Positions 53,950-63,872 of a stretch of DNA of 64,000 nt are shown here, piece by piece (the stretch's first letter is position 1; each line of letters begins with the position of its first letter). This DNA comes from Paracoccus halophilus (lineage in GTDB: Bacteria; Pseudomonadota; Alphaproteobacteria; Rhodobacterales; Rhodobacteraceae). The translations under genes were made by a program, and so were the position numbers. The stretch covers positions 146,184 to 210,183 of the forward strand of contig NZ_JRKN01000005.1 in NCBI RefSeq assembly GCF_000763905.1, in the 5' to 3' direction. The notes under the pieces are model-generated. The model did no database searches. It was not told the DNA's origin and was given only the letters and a program-made list of their open reading frames with translations.

Positions 53950-55801
53950 TTACGATGTGATTGTGATCGGTGGGGGTCATGCGGGCGTCGAAGCCGCAAT
54001 GGTGGCGGCGCGTATGGGGGCCGATACGGCGCTGGTCACGCTGAGCCCTGACGATCTGGGCACGATGTCATGCAATCCCGCGATTGGCGGCCTAGGAAAA
54101 GGCCATCTGGTGCGCGAGATCGACGCCCTTGACGGGGTGATGGGCCGGCTTGCCGACAGCGCCGGGATACAGTTTCGTCTGCTCAACCGTCGCAAGGGTC
54201 CGGCGGTCCAGGGTCCGCGCGCGCAGGCAGATCGCGAACTCTATAAGCTCGCCGCCCGGCAAGCGGTGGCCGATCAATCGAGGCTTGATCTTGTTTTGGG
54301 TGAAGCCGCGGAGTTGATCCATGACGATAAACGAGTCTCGGGACTGGAACTGGCAGATGGGCAGACGGTGCTTGGCCAGCAGATTGTCCTGACAACCGGC
54401 ACGTTTCTGAACGGGTTAATTCATATTGGCGAGGTCACGCATAGGGCGGGCCGTTGGGGGAATGGCTCCTCGATGAGGCTTGCCGAGTCGCTCCAGAGAT
54501 TGCACCTTCCCTTGGGCCGCCTGAAGACCGGAACGCCGCCCCGAATAGCGCGCTCCAGCATCGATTGGGACAGTCTGGAAAAGCAGCCGGGTGACGATCA
54601 CCCGGTGATGTTTTCCTATCTGAATACGTTGCCGAAAGTCGAACAGATCAGCTGTGCGATCACCCATACGAATGAGATAACCCACGGAATTATCAGGGAT
54701 AATATCCACCGTTCCGCCATGTATGGGGGTCGGATCGACGGCGTCGGACCGCGCTATTGCCCCTCCATCGAAGACAAGATTGTCCGGTTTGCCGACAAGA
54801 CAGCACATCAGATTTTTCTGGAACCCGAAGGGCTGAACAGCGATCTGATCTATCCGAACGGAATATCCACCTCATTGCCCGAGGAGGTTCAGCTTGCATA
54901 TCTGCGCTCGATCCGGGGGTTGGAGGCGGCTGAAATTCGCCAGCCCGGTTATGCCGTTGAGTATGATTATGTGGATCCGCGGGCGCTGACGGCCGCACTG
55001 GAAGTGAAAACTCTGCCGGGGCTTTTTCTGGCGGGCCAGATCAACGGTACGACCGGGTACGAAGAGGCGGCCGCCCAGGGCCTTGTCGCGGGTCTGAACG
55101 CCGCGCTACGTGCCCAGGGACGCCCGCCGATACATTTCAGCCGCTCGCAAAGCTATATCGGTGTGATGATCGATGATCTGATCACGCGTGGCGTCAGTGA
55201 ACCCTATCGAATGTTTACCTCCCGGGCGGAGTTTCGCCTTTCGCTGCGTGCGGATAATGCGGACCAGAGGCTGACGCCTCTGGGAATGGAGCTTGGCTGT
55301 GTCGGAGAGGAACGAGCCGCGCGTTTTACCGAAAAGATGGCGGATTATCGTCGGGCTCGGGCTCGTGCCGAAAGCGTGACATTCACGCCAAATGAACTGA
55401 CGGATGCAGGCATGGATGTCCGGCATGATGGTGTCAGGCGCAGTCTGTTTTCGCTCTTGGCGCAGGCCACCGTATCGCGCGCGCAGGTTCTGTCACTGGA
55501 CGCGGATCTCGCGGATTATGACGAAGCGATAATCCAGCAATTGAGTATCGATGCGCTTTACCACCAATATATGGACAGGCAAAGCAGGGATGCCGAAACC
55601 CTGCGCAAGGAAGAAGCTGTACTGATCCCGGATGATTTCCGCTATGAGGATCTGGCCGGGCTGTCAGGCGAGCTGAAATCCAAGCTGACGGCTTGCCGAC
55701 CCGCGACCATCGCGGCAGCCGCAGCTCTGGAAGGGATGACCCCCGCCGCGCTGACATTGATTCTGGCCACCATCCGCAGCGGAAAGCGCCGCACCGCATG
55801 A
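53942..55801 (+). CDS. mnmG: tRNA uridine-5-carboxymethylaminomethyl enzyme MnmG (GidA)
   Basis: FAD enzyme partner of MnmE (619 aa). The FAD-binding [19 protein letters not shown] start, the [23 protein letters not shown] block, the [10 protein letters not shown] block and the C-terminal [19 protein letters not shown] are all present. The GTG start codon lies inside a parS palindrome, which also encodes the first residues. The gene appears less GC-rich in third positions than most others here. It overlaps rsmG by 4 bp. Confidence 0.95.
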   Translation: MKHYDVIVIGGGHAGVEAAMVAARMGADTALVTLSPDDLGTMSCNPAIGGLGKGHLVREIDALDGVMGRLADSAGIQFRLLNRRKGPAVQGPRAQADRELYKLAARQAVADQSRLDLVLGEAAELIHDDKRVSGLELADGQTVLGQQIVLTTGTFLNGLIHIGEVTHRAGRWGNGSSMRLAESLQRLHLPLGRLKTGTPPRIARSSIDWDSLEKQPGDDHPVMFSYLNTLPKVEQISCAITHTNEITHGIIRDNIHRSAMYGGRIDGVGPRYCPSIEDKIVRFADKTAHQIFLEPEGLNSDLIYPNGISTSLPEEVQLAYLRSIRGLEAAEIRQPGYAVEYDYVDPRALTAALEVKTLPGLFLAGQINGTTGYEEAAAQGLVAGLNAALRAQGRPPIHFSRSQSYIGVMIDDLITRGVSEPYRMFTSRAEFRLSLRADNADQRLTPLGMELGCVGEERAARFTEKMADYRRARARAESVTFTPNELTDAGMDVRHDGVRRSLFSLLAQATVSRAQVLSLDADLADYDEAIIQQLSIDALYHQYMDRQSRDAETLRKEEAVLIPDDFRYEDLAGLSGELKSKLTACRPATIAAAAALEGMTPAALTLILATIRSGKRRTA

Positions 55802-56382
55802 CCGATGTTTCACGTGAAACAAAGGCGCTCGCGGCCTATGCCGCGCTTTTGCGGAAATGGAATCCCGCGATAAACCTTGTTTCCCCGAAGACCCTGGATC
55901 AGATCGAAACGCGACATGTTGCGGATAGCCGCGCCTTGGTCGCGGTTGCGGCGGATGCGTTCGGCAGCTGGCTGGATATCGGCAGCGGTGGTGGCTTGCC
56001 GGGGCTTGTCGTCGCGATAATGCGTCCGGATCTCACCGTGACGCTGGTTGAAAGCGATCATCGCAAAAGCAGTTTCCTGCGCACCGCAATCCGTGAACTT
56101 GGCCTTGAAAATGCCTCCGTCATCACCGGGCGGGTCGAGCATCTTGATGCGCTGTTTGCCGCCAATATCAGCGCACGGGCGCTTGCCCCGCTGCCGCTGC
56201 TCATGGCATATGTGGCTCGTCATCTGACTGCTTCGGGGCGCGCATGGTTGATGAAGGGCCGCAACTGGCGGACAGAGGTTTCCGAAGCGCGCCGCGAATG
56301 GAATTTCGACCTGATAACACATCCAAGCCCGACCGAGCCCGATGCCGCCATTCTTGAAATCACAGGGATTCGCCATGTCTGA
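55798..56382 (+). CDS. rsmG: 16S rRNA guanine-527 N7-methyltransferase RsmG
   Basis: SAM-dependent methyltransferase (194 aa; formerly GidB). The SAM-binding motif is [17 protein letters not shown] (about 60-76), followed by [21 protein letters not shown]. The ATG at 55798 overlaps the mnmG stop (ATGA). Codons 3-8 encode DVSRET because they contain a perfect parS site. The end overlaps parA by 8 bp. Confidence 0.95.
   Translation: MTDVSRETKALAAYAALLRKWNPAINLVSPKTLDQIETRHVADSRALVAVAADAFGSWLDIGSGGGLPGLVVAIMRPDLTVTLVESDHRKSSFLRTAIRELGLENASVITGRVEHLDALFAANISARALAPLPLLMAYVARHLTASGRAWLMKGRNWRTEVSEARREWNFDLITHPSPTEPDAAILEITGIRHV
55806..55821. other. Perfect parS centromere site inside rsmG
   Basis: TGTTTCACGTGAAACA, identical to the 16-bp parS consensus recognised by ParB, at codons 3-8 of rsmG. 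It lies 1.9 kb right of the mnmG-start copy and about 0.6 kb from parA, and 5 kb from the proposed oriC. Confidence 0.93.
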
Positions 56383-57151
56383 AACACGTATCATTGCGGT
56401 CGCAAACCAGAAGGGTGGCGTGGGCAAGACCACAACCGCGATCAATCTGGGCGCCGCGCTGGCGGAAGGCGGGCATAGGGTCGCGATTATCGATCTGGAC
56501 CCACAGGGGAACGCATCGACCGGCCTTGGCGTGCCGCCCGAAAAGCGCGAGTTGACCTCCTACGATCTTCTGGCGGCGGATCGGACGTTGGAAGAAACCC
56601 TGCAGGCGACCGCGATCGAGAATCTCTGGCTGGTGCCGTCGAACAGCGATCTTTCCTCGGCCGATTTCCAGCTTTCCAGCCGCAGCGGGCGGACGCATCT
56701 GCTTCGCCGGAAATTGTCGGAAAGCCGGGAGTTCGACTATATCCTGATCGATTGCCCGCCCGCATTGGGGTTGTTGACGGTCAATGCCATGGTTGCCGCG
56801 GATAGCGTTCTGGTGCCTCTGCAGGCCGAATTCTACGCGCTTGAAGGGCTTTCCCAGCTTTTGATGACGGTGCGCGAGGTGCGCCAGACCGCGAACCCGG
56901 ATCTGCGCATCGATGGCGTCTTGCTGACCATGTCCGACAACCGCAACAATCTTTCGCAGCAGGTCGAGGCCGATGCCCGCAACACCTTGGCGGGGCTTGT
57001 CTATCGCACGGTCATTCCGCGCAACGTGCGCCTGTCCGAAGCACCATCCCATGCCATGCCGGTGCTGCAATACGATCCGCTGTCCAAGGGCAGCGCGGCA
57101 TATCGCAGCCTTGCGGAAGAGTTCCTGTCCCGGCAAATGGCCCCCGCATAA
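56375..57151 (+). CDS. parA: Chromosome partitioning ATPase ParA
   Basis: Walker-type ATPase (258 aa) that moves ParB-parS complexes during segregation. Deviant Walker A KGGVGKTT (13-20), DLDPQGNASTGLG, DYILIDCPPALG and the C-terminal IPRNVRLSEAPSHAMPV of Soj-type chromosomal ParA. The ATG at 56375 lies inside the end of rsmG. Being beside parB and two parS sites marks it as the chromosomal, not plasmid, copy. Confidence 0.96.
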   Translation: MSETRIIAVANQKGGVGKTTTAINLGAALAEGGHRVAIIDLDPQGNASTGLGVPPEKRELTSYDLLAADRTLEETLQATAIENLWLVPSNSDLSSADFQLSSRSGRTHLLRRKLSESREFDYILIDCPPALGLLTVNAMVAADSVLVPLQAEFYALEGLSQLLMTVREVRQTANPDLRIDGVLLTMSDNRNNLSQQVEADARNTLAGLVYRTVIPRNVRLSEAPSHAMPVLQYDPLSKGSAAYRSLAEEFLSRQMAPA

Positions 57152-57165
57152 GAAGGAGGATCAAG

Positions 57166-58044
57166 GTGAGTGACAACAAACTGGAAAAGCGGGGCCTGGG
57201 TCGCGGTTTGTCCGCGCTGATGGCGGATGTGGACCTGATCCCCTCTGACCGGCCGGCACCGCGGCAGGTTCTCCCGGTCGAGCAGCTTACGCCGAATCCC
57301 GATCAGCCCCGCCGAAGCTTTGCCCAGGACGCGCTTCAGGAGCTTGCCGATTCGCTGCGCAATCGCGGCATGTTGCAACCTTTGATCGTCCGCCCGCATC
57401 CCGAGGACAAGGGGCTCTATCAGATCGTGGCCGGCGAGCGTCGCTGGCGCGCGGCCCAGATCGCGCAGATGCACGAGGTTCCCGTCATCGTGCGTGATCT
57501 CAGCGATACCGAGGTGCTGGAAGTCGCGATTGTCGAGAATATCCAGCGCGCGGATCTGAACGCGATCGAAGAGGCGGTGTCCTATCGCCAGTTGATGGAC
57601 CGGTTCGGCCATACGCAGGAGAAAGTCGCTGAAGCGCTGAACAAAAGCCGCAGCCATATCGCCAATCTGCTGCGCCTGCTGAACCTGCCAGAGCAGGTCC
57701 AGATCTGGTTGAAAGAGGGCAAGCTGTCGACCGGACATGCCCGGGCGCTGATCACCGTGCCGAACGCGGTCGAACTGGCGCGCAGGGTGATCGAGAAGAA
57801 TCTTTCGGTTCGCGAAGTCGAGGAATTGGTTCGGCGCCAATCGGAACCCAAGGCCGAGAAAAGCGCGCCGTCGCGCCCGGAAAAGGATGCCGACACGCGC
57901 GCATTGGAAAGCGATCTTGGCGCGCAGCTGAAGATGAAGGTGTCGATCAACCATTCCGGCAAGCAGGGCGGTCAGATGGTGATCTCATACCGCGATCTTG
58001 AGCAGCTCGATCGCCTCTGCCAGGTGCTGGCGGGTCATAACTGA
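57166..58044 (+). CDS. parB: Chromosome partitioning CTPase ParB
   Basis: parS-binding protein (292 aa). N-terminal LGRGLSALM (ParA-contact), CTP-binding GERRWRAAQ near residue 93, helix-turn-helix RFGHTQEKVAEALNKSRSHIANLLRLL and a C-terminal dimerisation domain (about 240-292). It starts at GTG 57166 after a strong AGGAGGA ribosome site and is cotranscribed with parA. It ends before a bidirectional terminator. Confidence 0.95.
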   Translation: MSDNKLEKRGLGRGLSALMADVDLIPSDRPAPRQVLPVEQLTPNPDQPRRSFAQDALQELADSLRNRGMLQPLIVRPHPEDKGLYQIVAGERRWRAAQIAQMHEVPVIVRDLSDTEVLEVAIVENIQRADLNAIEEAVSYRQLMDRFGHTQEKVAEALNKSRSHIANLLRLLNLPEQVQIWLKEGKLSTGHARALITVPNAVELARRVIEKNLSVREVEELVRRQSEPKAEKSAPSRPEKDADTRALESDLGAQLKMKVSINHSGKQGGQMVISYRDLEQLDRLCQVLAGHN

Positions 58045-58113
58045 CGCAAGGTTTGGTGGCTTTGTTCTACCACTACCTAATATATAGTGTTCAGACATAG
58101 GTCACGAAATAAG

Positions 58114-58140
58114 AAACCCCCGGGAATTCCGGGGGTTTTT
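58114..58140. terminator. Bidirectional terminator between parB and grpE
   Basis: AAACCCCCGG (58114-58123) pairs with CCGGGGGTTT (58129-58138), loop 5 nt. T5 follows on the plus strand and TTTCTTATTT on the minus strand, so it can end both the parAB and the hrcA-grpE transcripts. Confidence 0.88.
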
Positions 58141-58162
58141 CAATCCTGCAGGGGAAATATGC

Positions 58163-58708
58163 TCAGCTGGCGGGGGTCGAACTGACGCCCACCTTTGCCG
58201 GGCGCAGCAGGCGGTCGTGCAGCATGAAGCCATTGTCCATCACCTGAATGATATTGCCCGCGATGGTTCCGGGCACCGCGGCCTCGAACATGGCCTCGTG
58301 AAGCAGCGGGTCGAACTTGTCGCCGGCCGCCGGGGTAATGACCTTGATGCCATGTTTGCCGAAAACATTGTTCAGCTCGCGCAGGGTCAGCTCGACCCCA
58401 TCGATCAGCGCGGCGGCCGCCCGCTCGCCCTGGCCGGCGCTTTCCAGCGCGCGGGTCAGCGCGTCGTGAACCGGCAGCAGGTCGCGCGCCAGGCGTGAGC
58501 CGCCATATTGCTCGGCATCGCGGCGCTCCTTGTCGGCGCGCTTGCGGGCGTTCTCGGCATCGGCGAGCGCGCGCATGAAGCGGTCGCGATATTCGTCCCG
58601 CTCGGCCACCAGCGCCTCGACATCGGGCGAGGGCGCCTCATCCGCGGCCAGCGGGTCAATAAACGCCTCATCCTCCTGCGGGATGCCGTTCGGGTTTTCC
58701 TTCGTCAT
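58163..58708 (-). CDS. grpE: Nucleotide exchange factor GrpE
   Basis: Co-chaperone that releases ADP from DnaK (181 aa). Acidic disordered N terminus, long helix (EYRDRFMRALADAENARKRADKERRDAEQYG) and C-terminal beta domain (HGIKVITPAAGDKFDPLLHEAMFEAAVPG, then NGFMLHDRLLRPAKVGV). It lies 4 bp after hrcA on the same strand, the usual hrcA-grpE order. Confidence 0.95.
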   Translation of the reverse strand: MTKENPNGIPQEDEAFIDPLAADEAPSPDVEALVAERDEYRDRFMRALADAENARKRADKERRDAEQYGGSRLARDLLPVHDALTRALESAGQGERAAAALIDGVELTLRELNNVFGKHGIKVITPAAGDKFDPLLHEAMFEAAVPGTIAGNIIQVMDNGFMLHDRLLRPAKVGVSSTPAS

Positions 58709-58712
58709 ATCC

Positions 58713-59768
58713 TCATCCTTTCCGACCGGAGATCATCCGGCCGACGAGCTGCGCGGTATAGTCGACGATCGGCACGATGCGCCCGTAATTGAGCCGCGTC
58801 GGACCGATGACGCCGACCGCACCGACAATCTTTCGATCGGCATTCATATAGGGCGAAACCACCAGAGAGGAACCCGAAAGTGAAAAAAGCTTGTTCTCGG
58901 AGCCAATGAAAATGCGCACGCCTTCGCCCTGTTCCGCCAGTTCCAGAAACTCGGCGATATCGCGCTTGCGTTCAAGGTCGTCGAACAGCGACCGCACCAG
59001 ATCCAGATCGGCCAGCTCATCGGCCAGAAGGTTGGCGCGACCGCGCACGATCAGCCGGGGATCGCTGCTGCCGTCCTCCCACATCGCCAGCCCCGACGAG
59101 ACGAGAGCGGCGGCCATGCTGTTCAGCTTTTGGCGGCTGGCGGATATTTCGCCGGCGATCCGGGCCCGCAGATCGGCCAGCGTCCGACCCTCGGCGAGCG
59201 CATTAAGGAAATTCGCGGCCTCGCGCATCGAGCTGGCGGTATGTCCGGGCGGCGGGGTAAAGACGCGGTTCTCGACCCGGCCATCGGCAAAGACCAGCAC
59301 CACCAGCGCGCGGTCAGGCGCCAGCCCCACGAATTCGATATGGCGCACCGGCGCCTCTTGCTTGGGCATCAGCACCAGCGAGGCGCCATGCGTCAGCGCC
59401 GACAGGGCGGTGCTGACCCGGTCCAGCATTGCGCCGGTATCGCCGCTGTCATCGCTCAGCGTTTCCTCGATCATCTCGCGGTCGCTGGCGGACACCGGCC
59501 CGGCCTCCATCAGCCCGTCGACGAACAGCCGCAGCCCCAGCTGCGTCGGCATCCGCCCGGCCGAGACATGCGGATGATCCAGGAGGCCCAGATATTCCAG
59601 ATCCTGCATGACATTGCGGATCGTCGCGGCGCTGACCTTTTCGCTCATGTCGCGGGTCAGCGTGCGCGAGCCGACCGGCTCGCCTGTGGTCAGATAGGCT
59701 TCGACCACGCGGCGAAAGACCTCGCGCGAGCGGTCGTTCAGATCGGAAAGCTGGGCGTTCTCGGGCAT
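58713..59768 (-). CDS. hrcA: Heat-shock repressor HrcA
   Basis: Repressor of groESL-type heat-shock genes in response to GroEL availability (351 aa). N-terminal winged helix (REVFRRVVEAYLTTGEPVGSRTL, then VSAATIRNVMQDLEYLGLL) and C-terminal HrcA domain (VGVIGPTRLNYGRIVPIVDYTAQLV). The ATG at 59768 begins MPENAQLSDLNDRS. It is divergent from rph across 84 bp. No complete CIRCE operator is visible there, so autoregulation through CIRCE is not supported. Confidence 0.94.
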   Translation of the reverse strand: MPENAQLSDLNDRSREVFRRVVEAYLTTGEPVGSRTLTRDMSEKVSAATIRNVMQDLEYLGLLDHPHVSAGRMPTQLGLRLFVDGLMEAGPVSASDREMIEETLSDDSGDTGAMLDRVSTALSALTHGASLVLMPKQEAPVRHIEFVGLAPDRALVVLVFADGRVENRVFTPPPGHTASSMREAANFLNALAEGRTLADLRARIAGEISASRQKLNSMAAALVSSGLAMWEDGSSDPRLIVRGRANLLADELADLDLVRSLFDDLERKRDIAEFLELAEQGEGVRIFIGSENKLFSLSGSSLVVSPYMNADRKIVGAVGVIGPTRLNYGRIVPIVDYTAQLVGRMISGRKG

Positions 59769-59852
59769 TGGCGGTTGACCGGGCACTCTCGGGTTGCGGA
59801 TAGGGGGCCTTGACCTGTATCTGAACGGCAAAACCCCCGAAAGGAATGACAG

Positions 59853-60566
59853 ATGCGCCCCTCTGGCCGGAATTTAAGTGATATGCGCCCGATTTCAATC
59901 GAAACGGGCGTGATGCGCCATGCCGAGGGCTCTTGCCTGATCACCTGTGGCGAGACGCGGGTGCTGTGCTCGGCCTCGATCGAGGAAAAGGCGCCGCCCT
60001 TCCTGAAGGGTTCGGGGCAGGGCTGGGTGACGGCGGAATACGGCATGCTGCCGCGCGCCACCAATACCCGCAACCGGCGCGAGGCGGCGGCCGGCAAGCA
60101 ATCGGGCCGCACCCAGGAAATCCAGCGCCTGATCGGCCGCGCCCTGCGTGCGGGCGTTGACCGCCGCGCCCTCGGCGAACGCCAGATCGTGGTTGACTGC
60201 GATGTGATCCAGGCCGATGGCGGCACCCGCTGCGCCTCGATCACCGGCGGCTGGGTGGCGCTGCGCCTGGCGGTGAACAAGCTCTTGAAGGCCAATATCA
60301 TCACCAGCGATCCGATCATGGATCATGTCGCCGCCGTGTCCTGCGGCATCTATGCCGGCCAGCCGCTGCTGGATCTGGACTATGCCGAGGACAGCGAGGC
60401 CGGCACCGACGGCAATTTCATCATGACCGGCGCCGGCCGCCTGATCGAGGTGCAGATGTCGGCCGAGGGCGCGACCTTCTCGCGCGCCGAGATGAGCCAG
60501 CTTCTGGATCTGGCCGAGGCCGGGATCGCCGATCTGGTCCGCGCCCAGAAAGACGCGGTGGCATGA
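59853..60566 (+). CDS. rph: Ribonuclease PH
   Basis: Phosphorolytic 3'-5' exoribonuclease for tRNA 3' maturation (237 aa). [19 protein letters not shown], the [31 protein letters not shown]-binding block and [19 protein letters not shown] are typical. It overlaps rdgB by 4 bp and starts the rph-rdgB-ridA-hemW-ybaN unit. Confidence 0.96.
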   Translation: MRPSGRNLSDMRPISIETGVMRHAEGSCLITCGETRVLCSASIEEKAPPFLKGSGQGWVTAEYGMLPRATNTRNRREAAAGKQSGRTQEIQRLIGRALRAGVDRRALGERQIVVDCDVIQADGGTRCASITGGWVALRLAVNKLLKANIITSDPIMDHVAAVSCGIYAGQPLLDLDYAEDSEAGTDGNFIMTGAGRLIEVQMSAEGATFSRAEMSQLLDLAEAGIADLVRAQKDAVA

Positions 60567-61168
60567 GAAAGCTCGCCGAAAAACGGCTGCTGGTCGCGAC
60601 CCATAACAAGGGCAAGCTGGACGAGATCCGCGCGATGATGGCGCCGCACGGGATCGAGGTCACATCGGCGGGCGAGATGGGCCTGCCCGAACCGGCCGAG
60701 ACCGAGGACAGCTTTGTCGGCAATGCCCGGATCAAGGCCCGCGCCGCCATGCAGGCGACCGGCCTGCCGGTGCTGGCCGATGACAGCGGCATCACCGTTG
60801 ACGGGCTGGACGGCGCCCCGGGCGTCTATACCGCCGATTGGGCCGAAACCCCGCAGGGCCGCGATTTCATGCAGGCCATGACCCGCACCTGGGACGCGCT
60901 TGAGGCGAAGGGCGTGCCCGAGCCCCGCACCGCCCAGTTCCGCGCCACGCTGGTCCTGCTCTGGCCCGACGGGCACGAGGAAATATTCGAGGGCATCGCC
61001 CCCGGTCGGCTGGTCTGGCCGCCGCGCGGCCAGCTCGGACATGGCTATGATCCGATCTTTGTGCCCGACGGCCATGACATCACCTATGCCGAGATGGCAC
61101 CGGCGCAAAAGAACGCGATCAGCCATCGCGCGCGGGCATTCCAGAAGCTGGAGGCCGCGCTTGCCTAG
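60563..61168 (+). CDS. rdgB: dITP/XTP pyrophosphatase
   Basis: House-cleaning pyrophosphatase that removes non-canonical purine triphosphates (201 aa). [62 protein letters not shown] and [13 protein letters not shown] match the RdgB/HAM1 family. Coupled to rph by a 4-bp overlap and to the next gene by an 8-bp overlap. Confidence 0.96.
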   Translation: MRKLAEKRLLVATHNKGKLDEIRAMMAPHGIEVTSAGEMGLPEPAETEDSFVGNARIKARAAMQATGLPVLADDSGITVDGLDGAPGVYTADWAETPQGRDFMQAMTRTWDALEAKGVPEPRTAQFRATLVLLWPDGHEEIFEGIAPGRLVWPPRGQLGHGYDPIFVPDGHDITYAEMAPAQKNAISHRARAFQKLEAALA

Positions 61169-61535
61169 GATCTCTTCCGGCTCGCCCTTCGAGGCGGCAC
61201 TGGGCTACAGCCGCGCGGTGGTCAAGGGGCCGTGGTGTTTCGTCTCGGGCACGACGGGCTATGATTACGCCACGATGGCCATGCCCGACAGCGCCGCCGA
61301 TCAGGCGCGCAATGCGTTCAAGACCATCTTTGCGACCCTGCGCGAGGCAGGTTTCGCGCCCCGGGATATCGTGCGCGTGCAATATACCATCACCGATGCC
61401 GCGCTGGTCGATGAGATCGCGCCCGTTCTGGCGCAGGCGATGCAGGATGCCATGCCTGCCGCCACCATGGTCGTTGCGGGCCTGATCAAGCCGGAAATGA
61501 AGGTCGAGATCGAAGTGACCGCATACCGCGAATGA
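61161..61535 (+). CDS. RidA-family protein
   Basis: A 124-aa YjgF/RidA-fold protein. The middle and end (ARNAFKTIFATLREAGFAPRDIVRVQYTITDAA and PAATMVVAGLIKPEMKVEIEVTAYRE) carry the family signature, but the arginine that binds the imine in classic RidA sits in a changed context. The most plausible start is TTG 61161, overlapping the rdgB stop by 8 bp, giving [20 protein letters not shown]. True deaminase activity is not certain. It is coupled to hemW by a 4-bp overlap. Confidence 0.78.
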   Translation: MPRISSGSPFEAALGYSRAVVKGPWCFVSGTTGYDYATMAMPDSAADQARNAFKTIFATLREAGFAPRDIVRVQYTITDAALVDEIAPVLAQAMQDAMPAATMVVAGLIKPEMKVEIEVTAYRE

Positions 61536-62722
61536 GCGCGCCGTTGATCGCCCCCGCGCCCGCATCCCTTGCCGAGGACTGGCGGGCGGGGGGATTCGCG
61601 CTTTACGTCCATTGGCCGTTCTGCGCTGCGAAATGCCCCTATTGCGATTTCAACAGCCATGTCGCCGCCAGCATCGACCAGCCCCGCTGGCTGGCCGCCT
61701 ATCGGACCGAGATCGCGCGACTGGGCGCCGAACTGCCGGGGCGGGTGCTGAACAGCATCTTTTTCGGCGGCGGCACGCCCAGCCTGATGGCGCCGGAAAC
61801 CGTGGCGGGCGTGATCGCGGCGGCCCGCGACCTCTGGCCCTTTGCCAACGATGTCGAAATCACGCTCGAGGCGAACCCGACCAGCGTCGAGGCCGGGCGT
61901 TTTCGCGCCTATGCGCAGGCGGGCGTCAATCGCGTTTCGATGGGCGTGCAGGCGCTCAATGACGACGATCTGCGCCGCCTTGGCCGCATGCATAGCGTGG
62001 CCGAGGCGCGGGCCGCCTTTGACATCGCCCGCGACAGTTTCGACCGGGTCAGTTTTGACCTGATCTATGCGCGGCAGGATCAGGACCGCGATCATTGGCG
62101 GCGCGAGCTGACCCGGGCGCTGTCCATGGCGGTCGATCACCTGTCGGCCTATCAGCTGACCATCGAGCCGGGCACCGCCTTCGGCGCGCGCCACGCCAGG
62201 GGCGGGCTCAGGGGCTTGCCCGATGACGATCTGTCGGCCGACATGTATCTGGACACGCAGGAGATCTGCGCCGCCGCCGGGTTGCCCGCCTATGAAATCT
62301 CGAACCACGCCCGGCCCGGCGCGGAAAGCCGGCACAACCTGATCTATTGGCGGCAGGGCGACTGGGCCGCCATCGGTCCCGGCGCGCATGGAAGGCTGAG
62401 CCTGCCGACCGGCCGCTGGGCGACCGAGGCGCATCGCGCCCCCGGCGCATGGCTGGCGGCGGTCGAGACGCGCGGCAGCGGCGACAGCCTGCGCGAGCTG
62501 CTGGGCCTTTCGGACCGGGCGCTCGAATACCTGCTGATGTCGATGCGCCTGACCGAGGGGATGGAGCTTGCGCGCTATCTTGCCCATGGCGCCGAATTGT
62601 CGCGGTCGCGGCTTGCGGATCTTATCGGGCTGGGGCTCGTTACCCATATAGATGGGCGGCTGGCGGCGACCATGACGGGGCGGCCGGTCCTGAACGCGAT
62701 CCTGCGCGAACTGGCGGAGTAA
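61532..62722 (+). CDS. hemW: Radical SAM heme chaperone HemW
   Basis: Radical SAM protein (396 aa) of the HemW group. The cluster motif CAAKCPYCDF has C31, C35 and C38 and the extra cysteine-free HemW spacing; GGGTPSLM, LEANPTS and NRVSMGVQALNDDDLRRLGR follow. The C-terminal HemN_C-like domain is present. HemW delivers heme rather than acting as coproporphyrinogen oxidase. It ends a tightly packed rph operon. Confidence 0.88.
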   Translation: MSAPLIAPAPASLAEDWRAGGFALYVHWPFCAAKCPYCDFNSHVAASIDQPRWLAAYRTEIARLGAELPGRVLNSIFFGGGTPSLMAPETVAGVIAAARDLWPFANDVEITLEANPTSVEAGRFRAYAQAGVNRVSMGVQALNDDDLRRLGRMHSVAEARAAFDIARDSFDRVSFDLIYARQDQDRDHWRRELTRALSMAVDHLSAYQLTIEPGTAFGARHARGGLRGLPDDDLSADMYLDTQEICAAAGLPAYEISNHARPGAESRHNLIYWRQGDWAAIGPGAHGRLSLPTGRWATEAHRAPGAWLAAVETRGSGDSLRELLGLSDRALEYLLMSMRLTEGMELARYLAHGAELSRSRLADLIGLGLVTHIDGRLAATMTGRPVLNAILRELAE

Positions 62723-62723
62723 G

Positions 62724-63077
62724 ATGCGACTGTTCTGGTTGATTGTCGGCTGGTTCACCCTGGGGCTTGGCGTGATCGGCCTGTTTTTGCCGGTGGTGCC
62801 GACAGTGCCGTTTCTGTTGTTGTCGGTCTTTGGCTTCGCGCGGTCCTCGCCGCGCCTTGCGGCGAAAATCATCCGGCATCCGCGCGTCGGCCCGCCGATC
62901 CGGGCCTGGCGCAAACGCGGCGTGATCGGGCGCGGGGCAAAGATCTGGGCGGTCAGCGCCATGGCCGCGGGCGTCGGCTGGGCGCTGTGGCTGGGGCTCG
63001 ACCCGCGCATCATCGTGGTGCAGGCGCTGACCTGCACCGCGATCGGCGCCTGGCTCATCACCCGGCCAGAGCCCTGA
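62724..63077 (+). CDS. YbaN-family (DUF454) inner-membrane protein
   Basis: A 117-aa membrane protein with segments at about 4-40 (LIVGWFTLGLGVIGLFLPVVPTVPFLLLSVFGFARSS) and 78-112, and the DUF454 hallmark PVVPTVPFLL. A charged HPRVGPPIRAWRKRGVI lies between them. The function is unknown. It starts one base after the hemW stop. Confidence 0.85.
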   Translation: MRLFWLIVGWFTLGLGVIGLFLPVVPTVPFLLLSVFGFARSSPRLAAKIIRHPRVGPPIRAWRKRGVIGRGAKIWAVSAMAAGVGWALWLGLDPRIIVVQALTCTAIGAWLITRPEP

Positions 63078-63179
63078 TCCGCGCCGCGATCCGCACCGGG
63101 GCTACAACCTTTTTCCCACTTGTCCGCCGGGGCTGGCGGGGTGAACCTCCGGCATCGCCCATCCGCAAAGGACAGAGCC

Positions 63180-63764
63180 ATGGCAGATACATCCGGGATC
63201 GCTATTCACCCCGCCGTCGATCACGGCATCAGGCCCGCGAAGCCCGATTTTGCCGGCGGCGAGCTGCGCTGCCTGTGCCACGCCGATCCGGTGCGCGTCG
63301 CGCTCAGGGGGCAGACGGCACATAACCATGTCTGCGGCTGCACCAAATGCTGGAAACCCGAAGGCGCGATCTTCAGCCAGGTCGCGGTGATCTCGCGCGA
63401 TCTGGTCGAGGTGCTCGCCGGGGCCGAAAAGCTCGAGGTGGTGAACCGGGACGCGCCGATCCAGCGCCATCGCTGCAAGGCCTGCGGCGCGCATCTGTTC
63501 GGCCGCATCGAAAACAGCGAACATCCTTTCTACGGGCTCGATTTCGTGCATACCGAACTGTCCGATCAGGACGGCTGGGCGGCGCCGGAATTCGCGGCCT
63601 TTGTCAGCTCGGTCATCGAATCGGGCGTCGATCCGGAACGGATGCCGGGCATACGCGCGCGGCTGCGCGAACTGGGGCTCGAGCCCTATGACGCGCTGTC
63701 GCCGCCGCTGATGGACGCCATCGCGACGCATATCGCCCGGCGAAGCGGCGCATTGCCGGCTTGA
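63180..63764 (+). CDS. gfa: S-(hydroxymethyl)glutathione synthase Gfa
   Basis: Promotes condensation of formaldehyde with glutathione in the cytoplasm. The product is 194 aa, the length of the characterised Paracoccus denitrificans Gfa. The zinc-binding cysteines are in [25 protein letters not shown] and [12 protein letters not shown]. The ATG at 63180 ([14 protein letters not shown]) is preferred. The following gene is the matching dehydrogenase, forming the formaldehyde-oxidation pair. Confidence 0.93.
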   Translation: MADTSGIAIHPAVDHGIRPAKPDFAGGELRCLCHADPVRVALRGQTAHNHVCGCTKCWKPEGAIFSQVAVISRDLVEVLAGAEKLEVVNRDAPIQRHRCKACGAHLFGRIENSEHPFYGLDFVHTELSDQDGWAAPEFAAFVSSVIESGVDPERMPGIRARLRELGLEPYDALSPPLMDAIATHIARRSGALPA

Positions 63765-63789
63765 CCCGCCGGCCAGGACATGACCTGCT

Positions 63790-63811
63790 GGGGGCCGGGC
63801 GACCGGCCCCC
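63790..63811 (+). other. GC hairpin between gfa and adhC
   Basis: GGGGGCCGG (63790-63798) pairs with CCGGCCCCC (63803-63811), 4-nt loop, no U-run. It may stabilise the gfa transcript or partly separate the two genes. Confidence 0.45.
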
Positions 63812-63872
63812 GCCGCATGAAGACAACCCGATCAAGCAGGGCCAGCCGGCCAGCAGCCAAGGAGAGTTAAGC

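Noticed and set aside
59769..59852. CIRCE operator upstream of hrcA
   Set aside because: Only an isolated GCACTC is visible; the inverted repeat with 9-bp spacer is missing.
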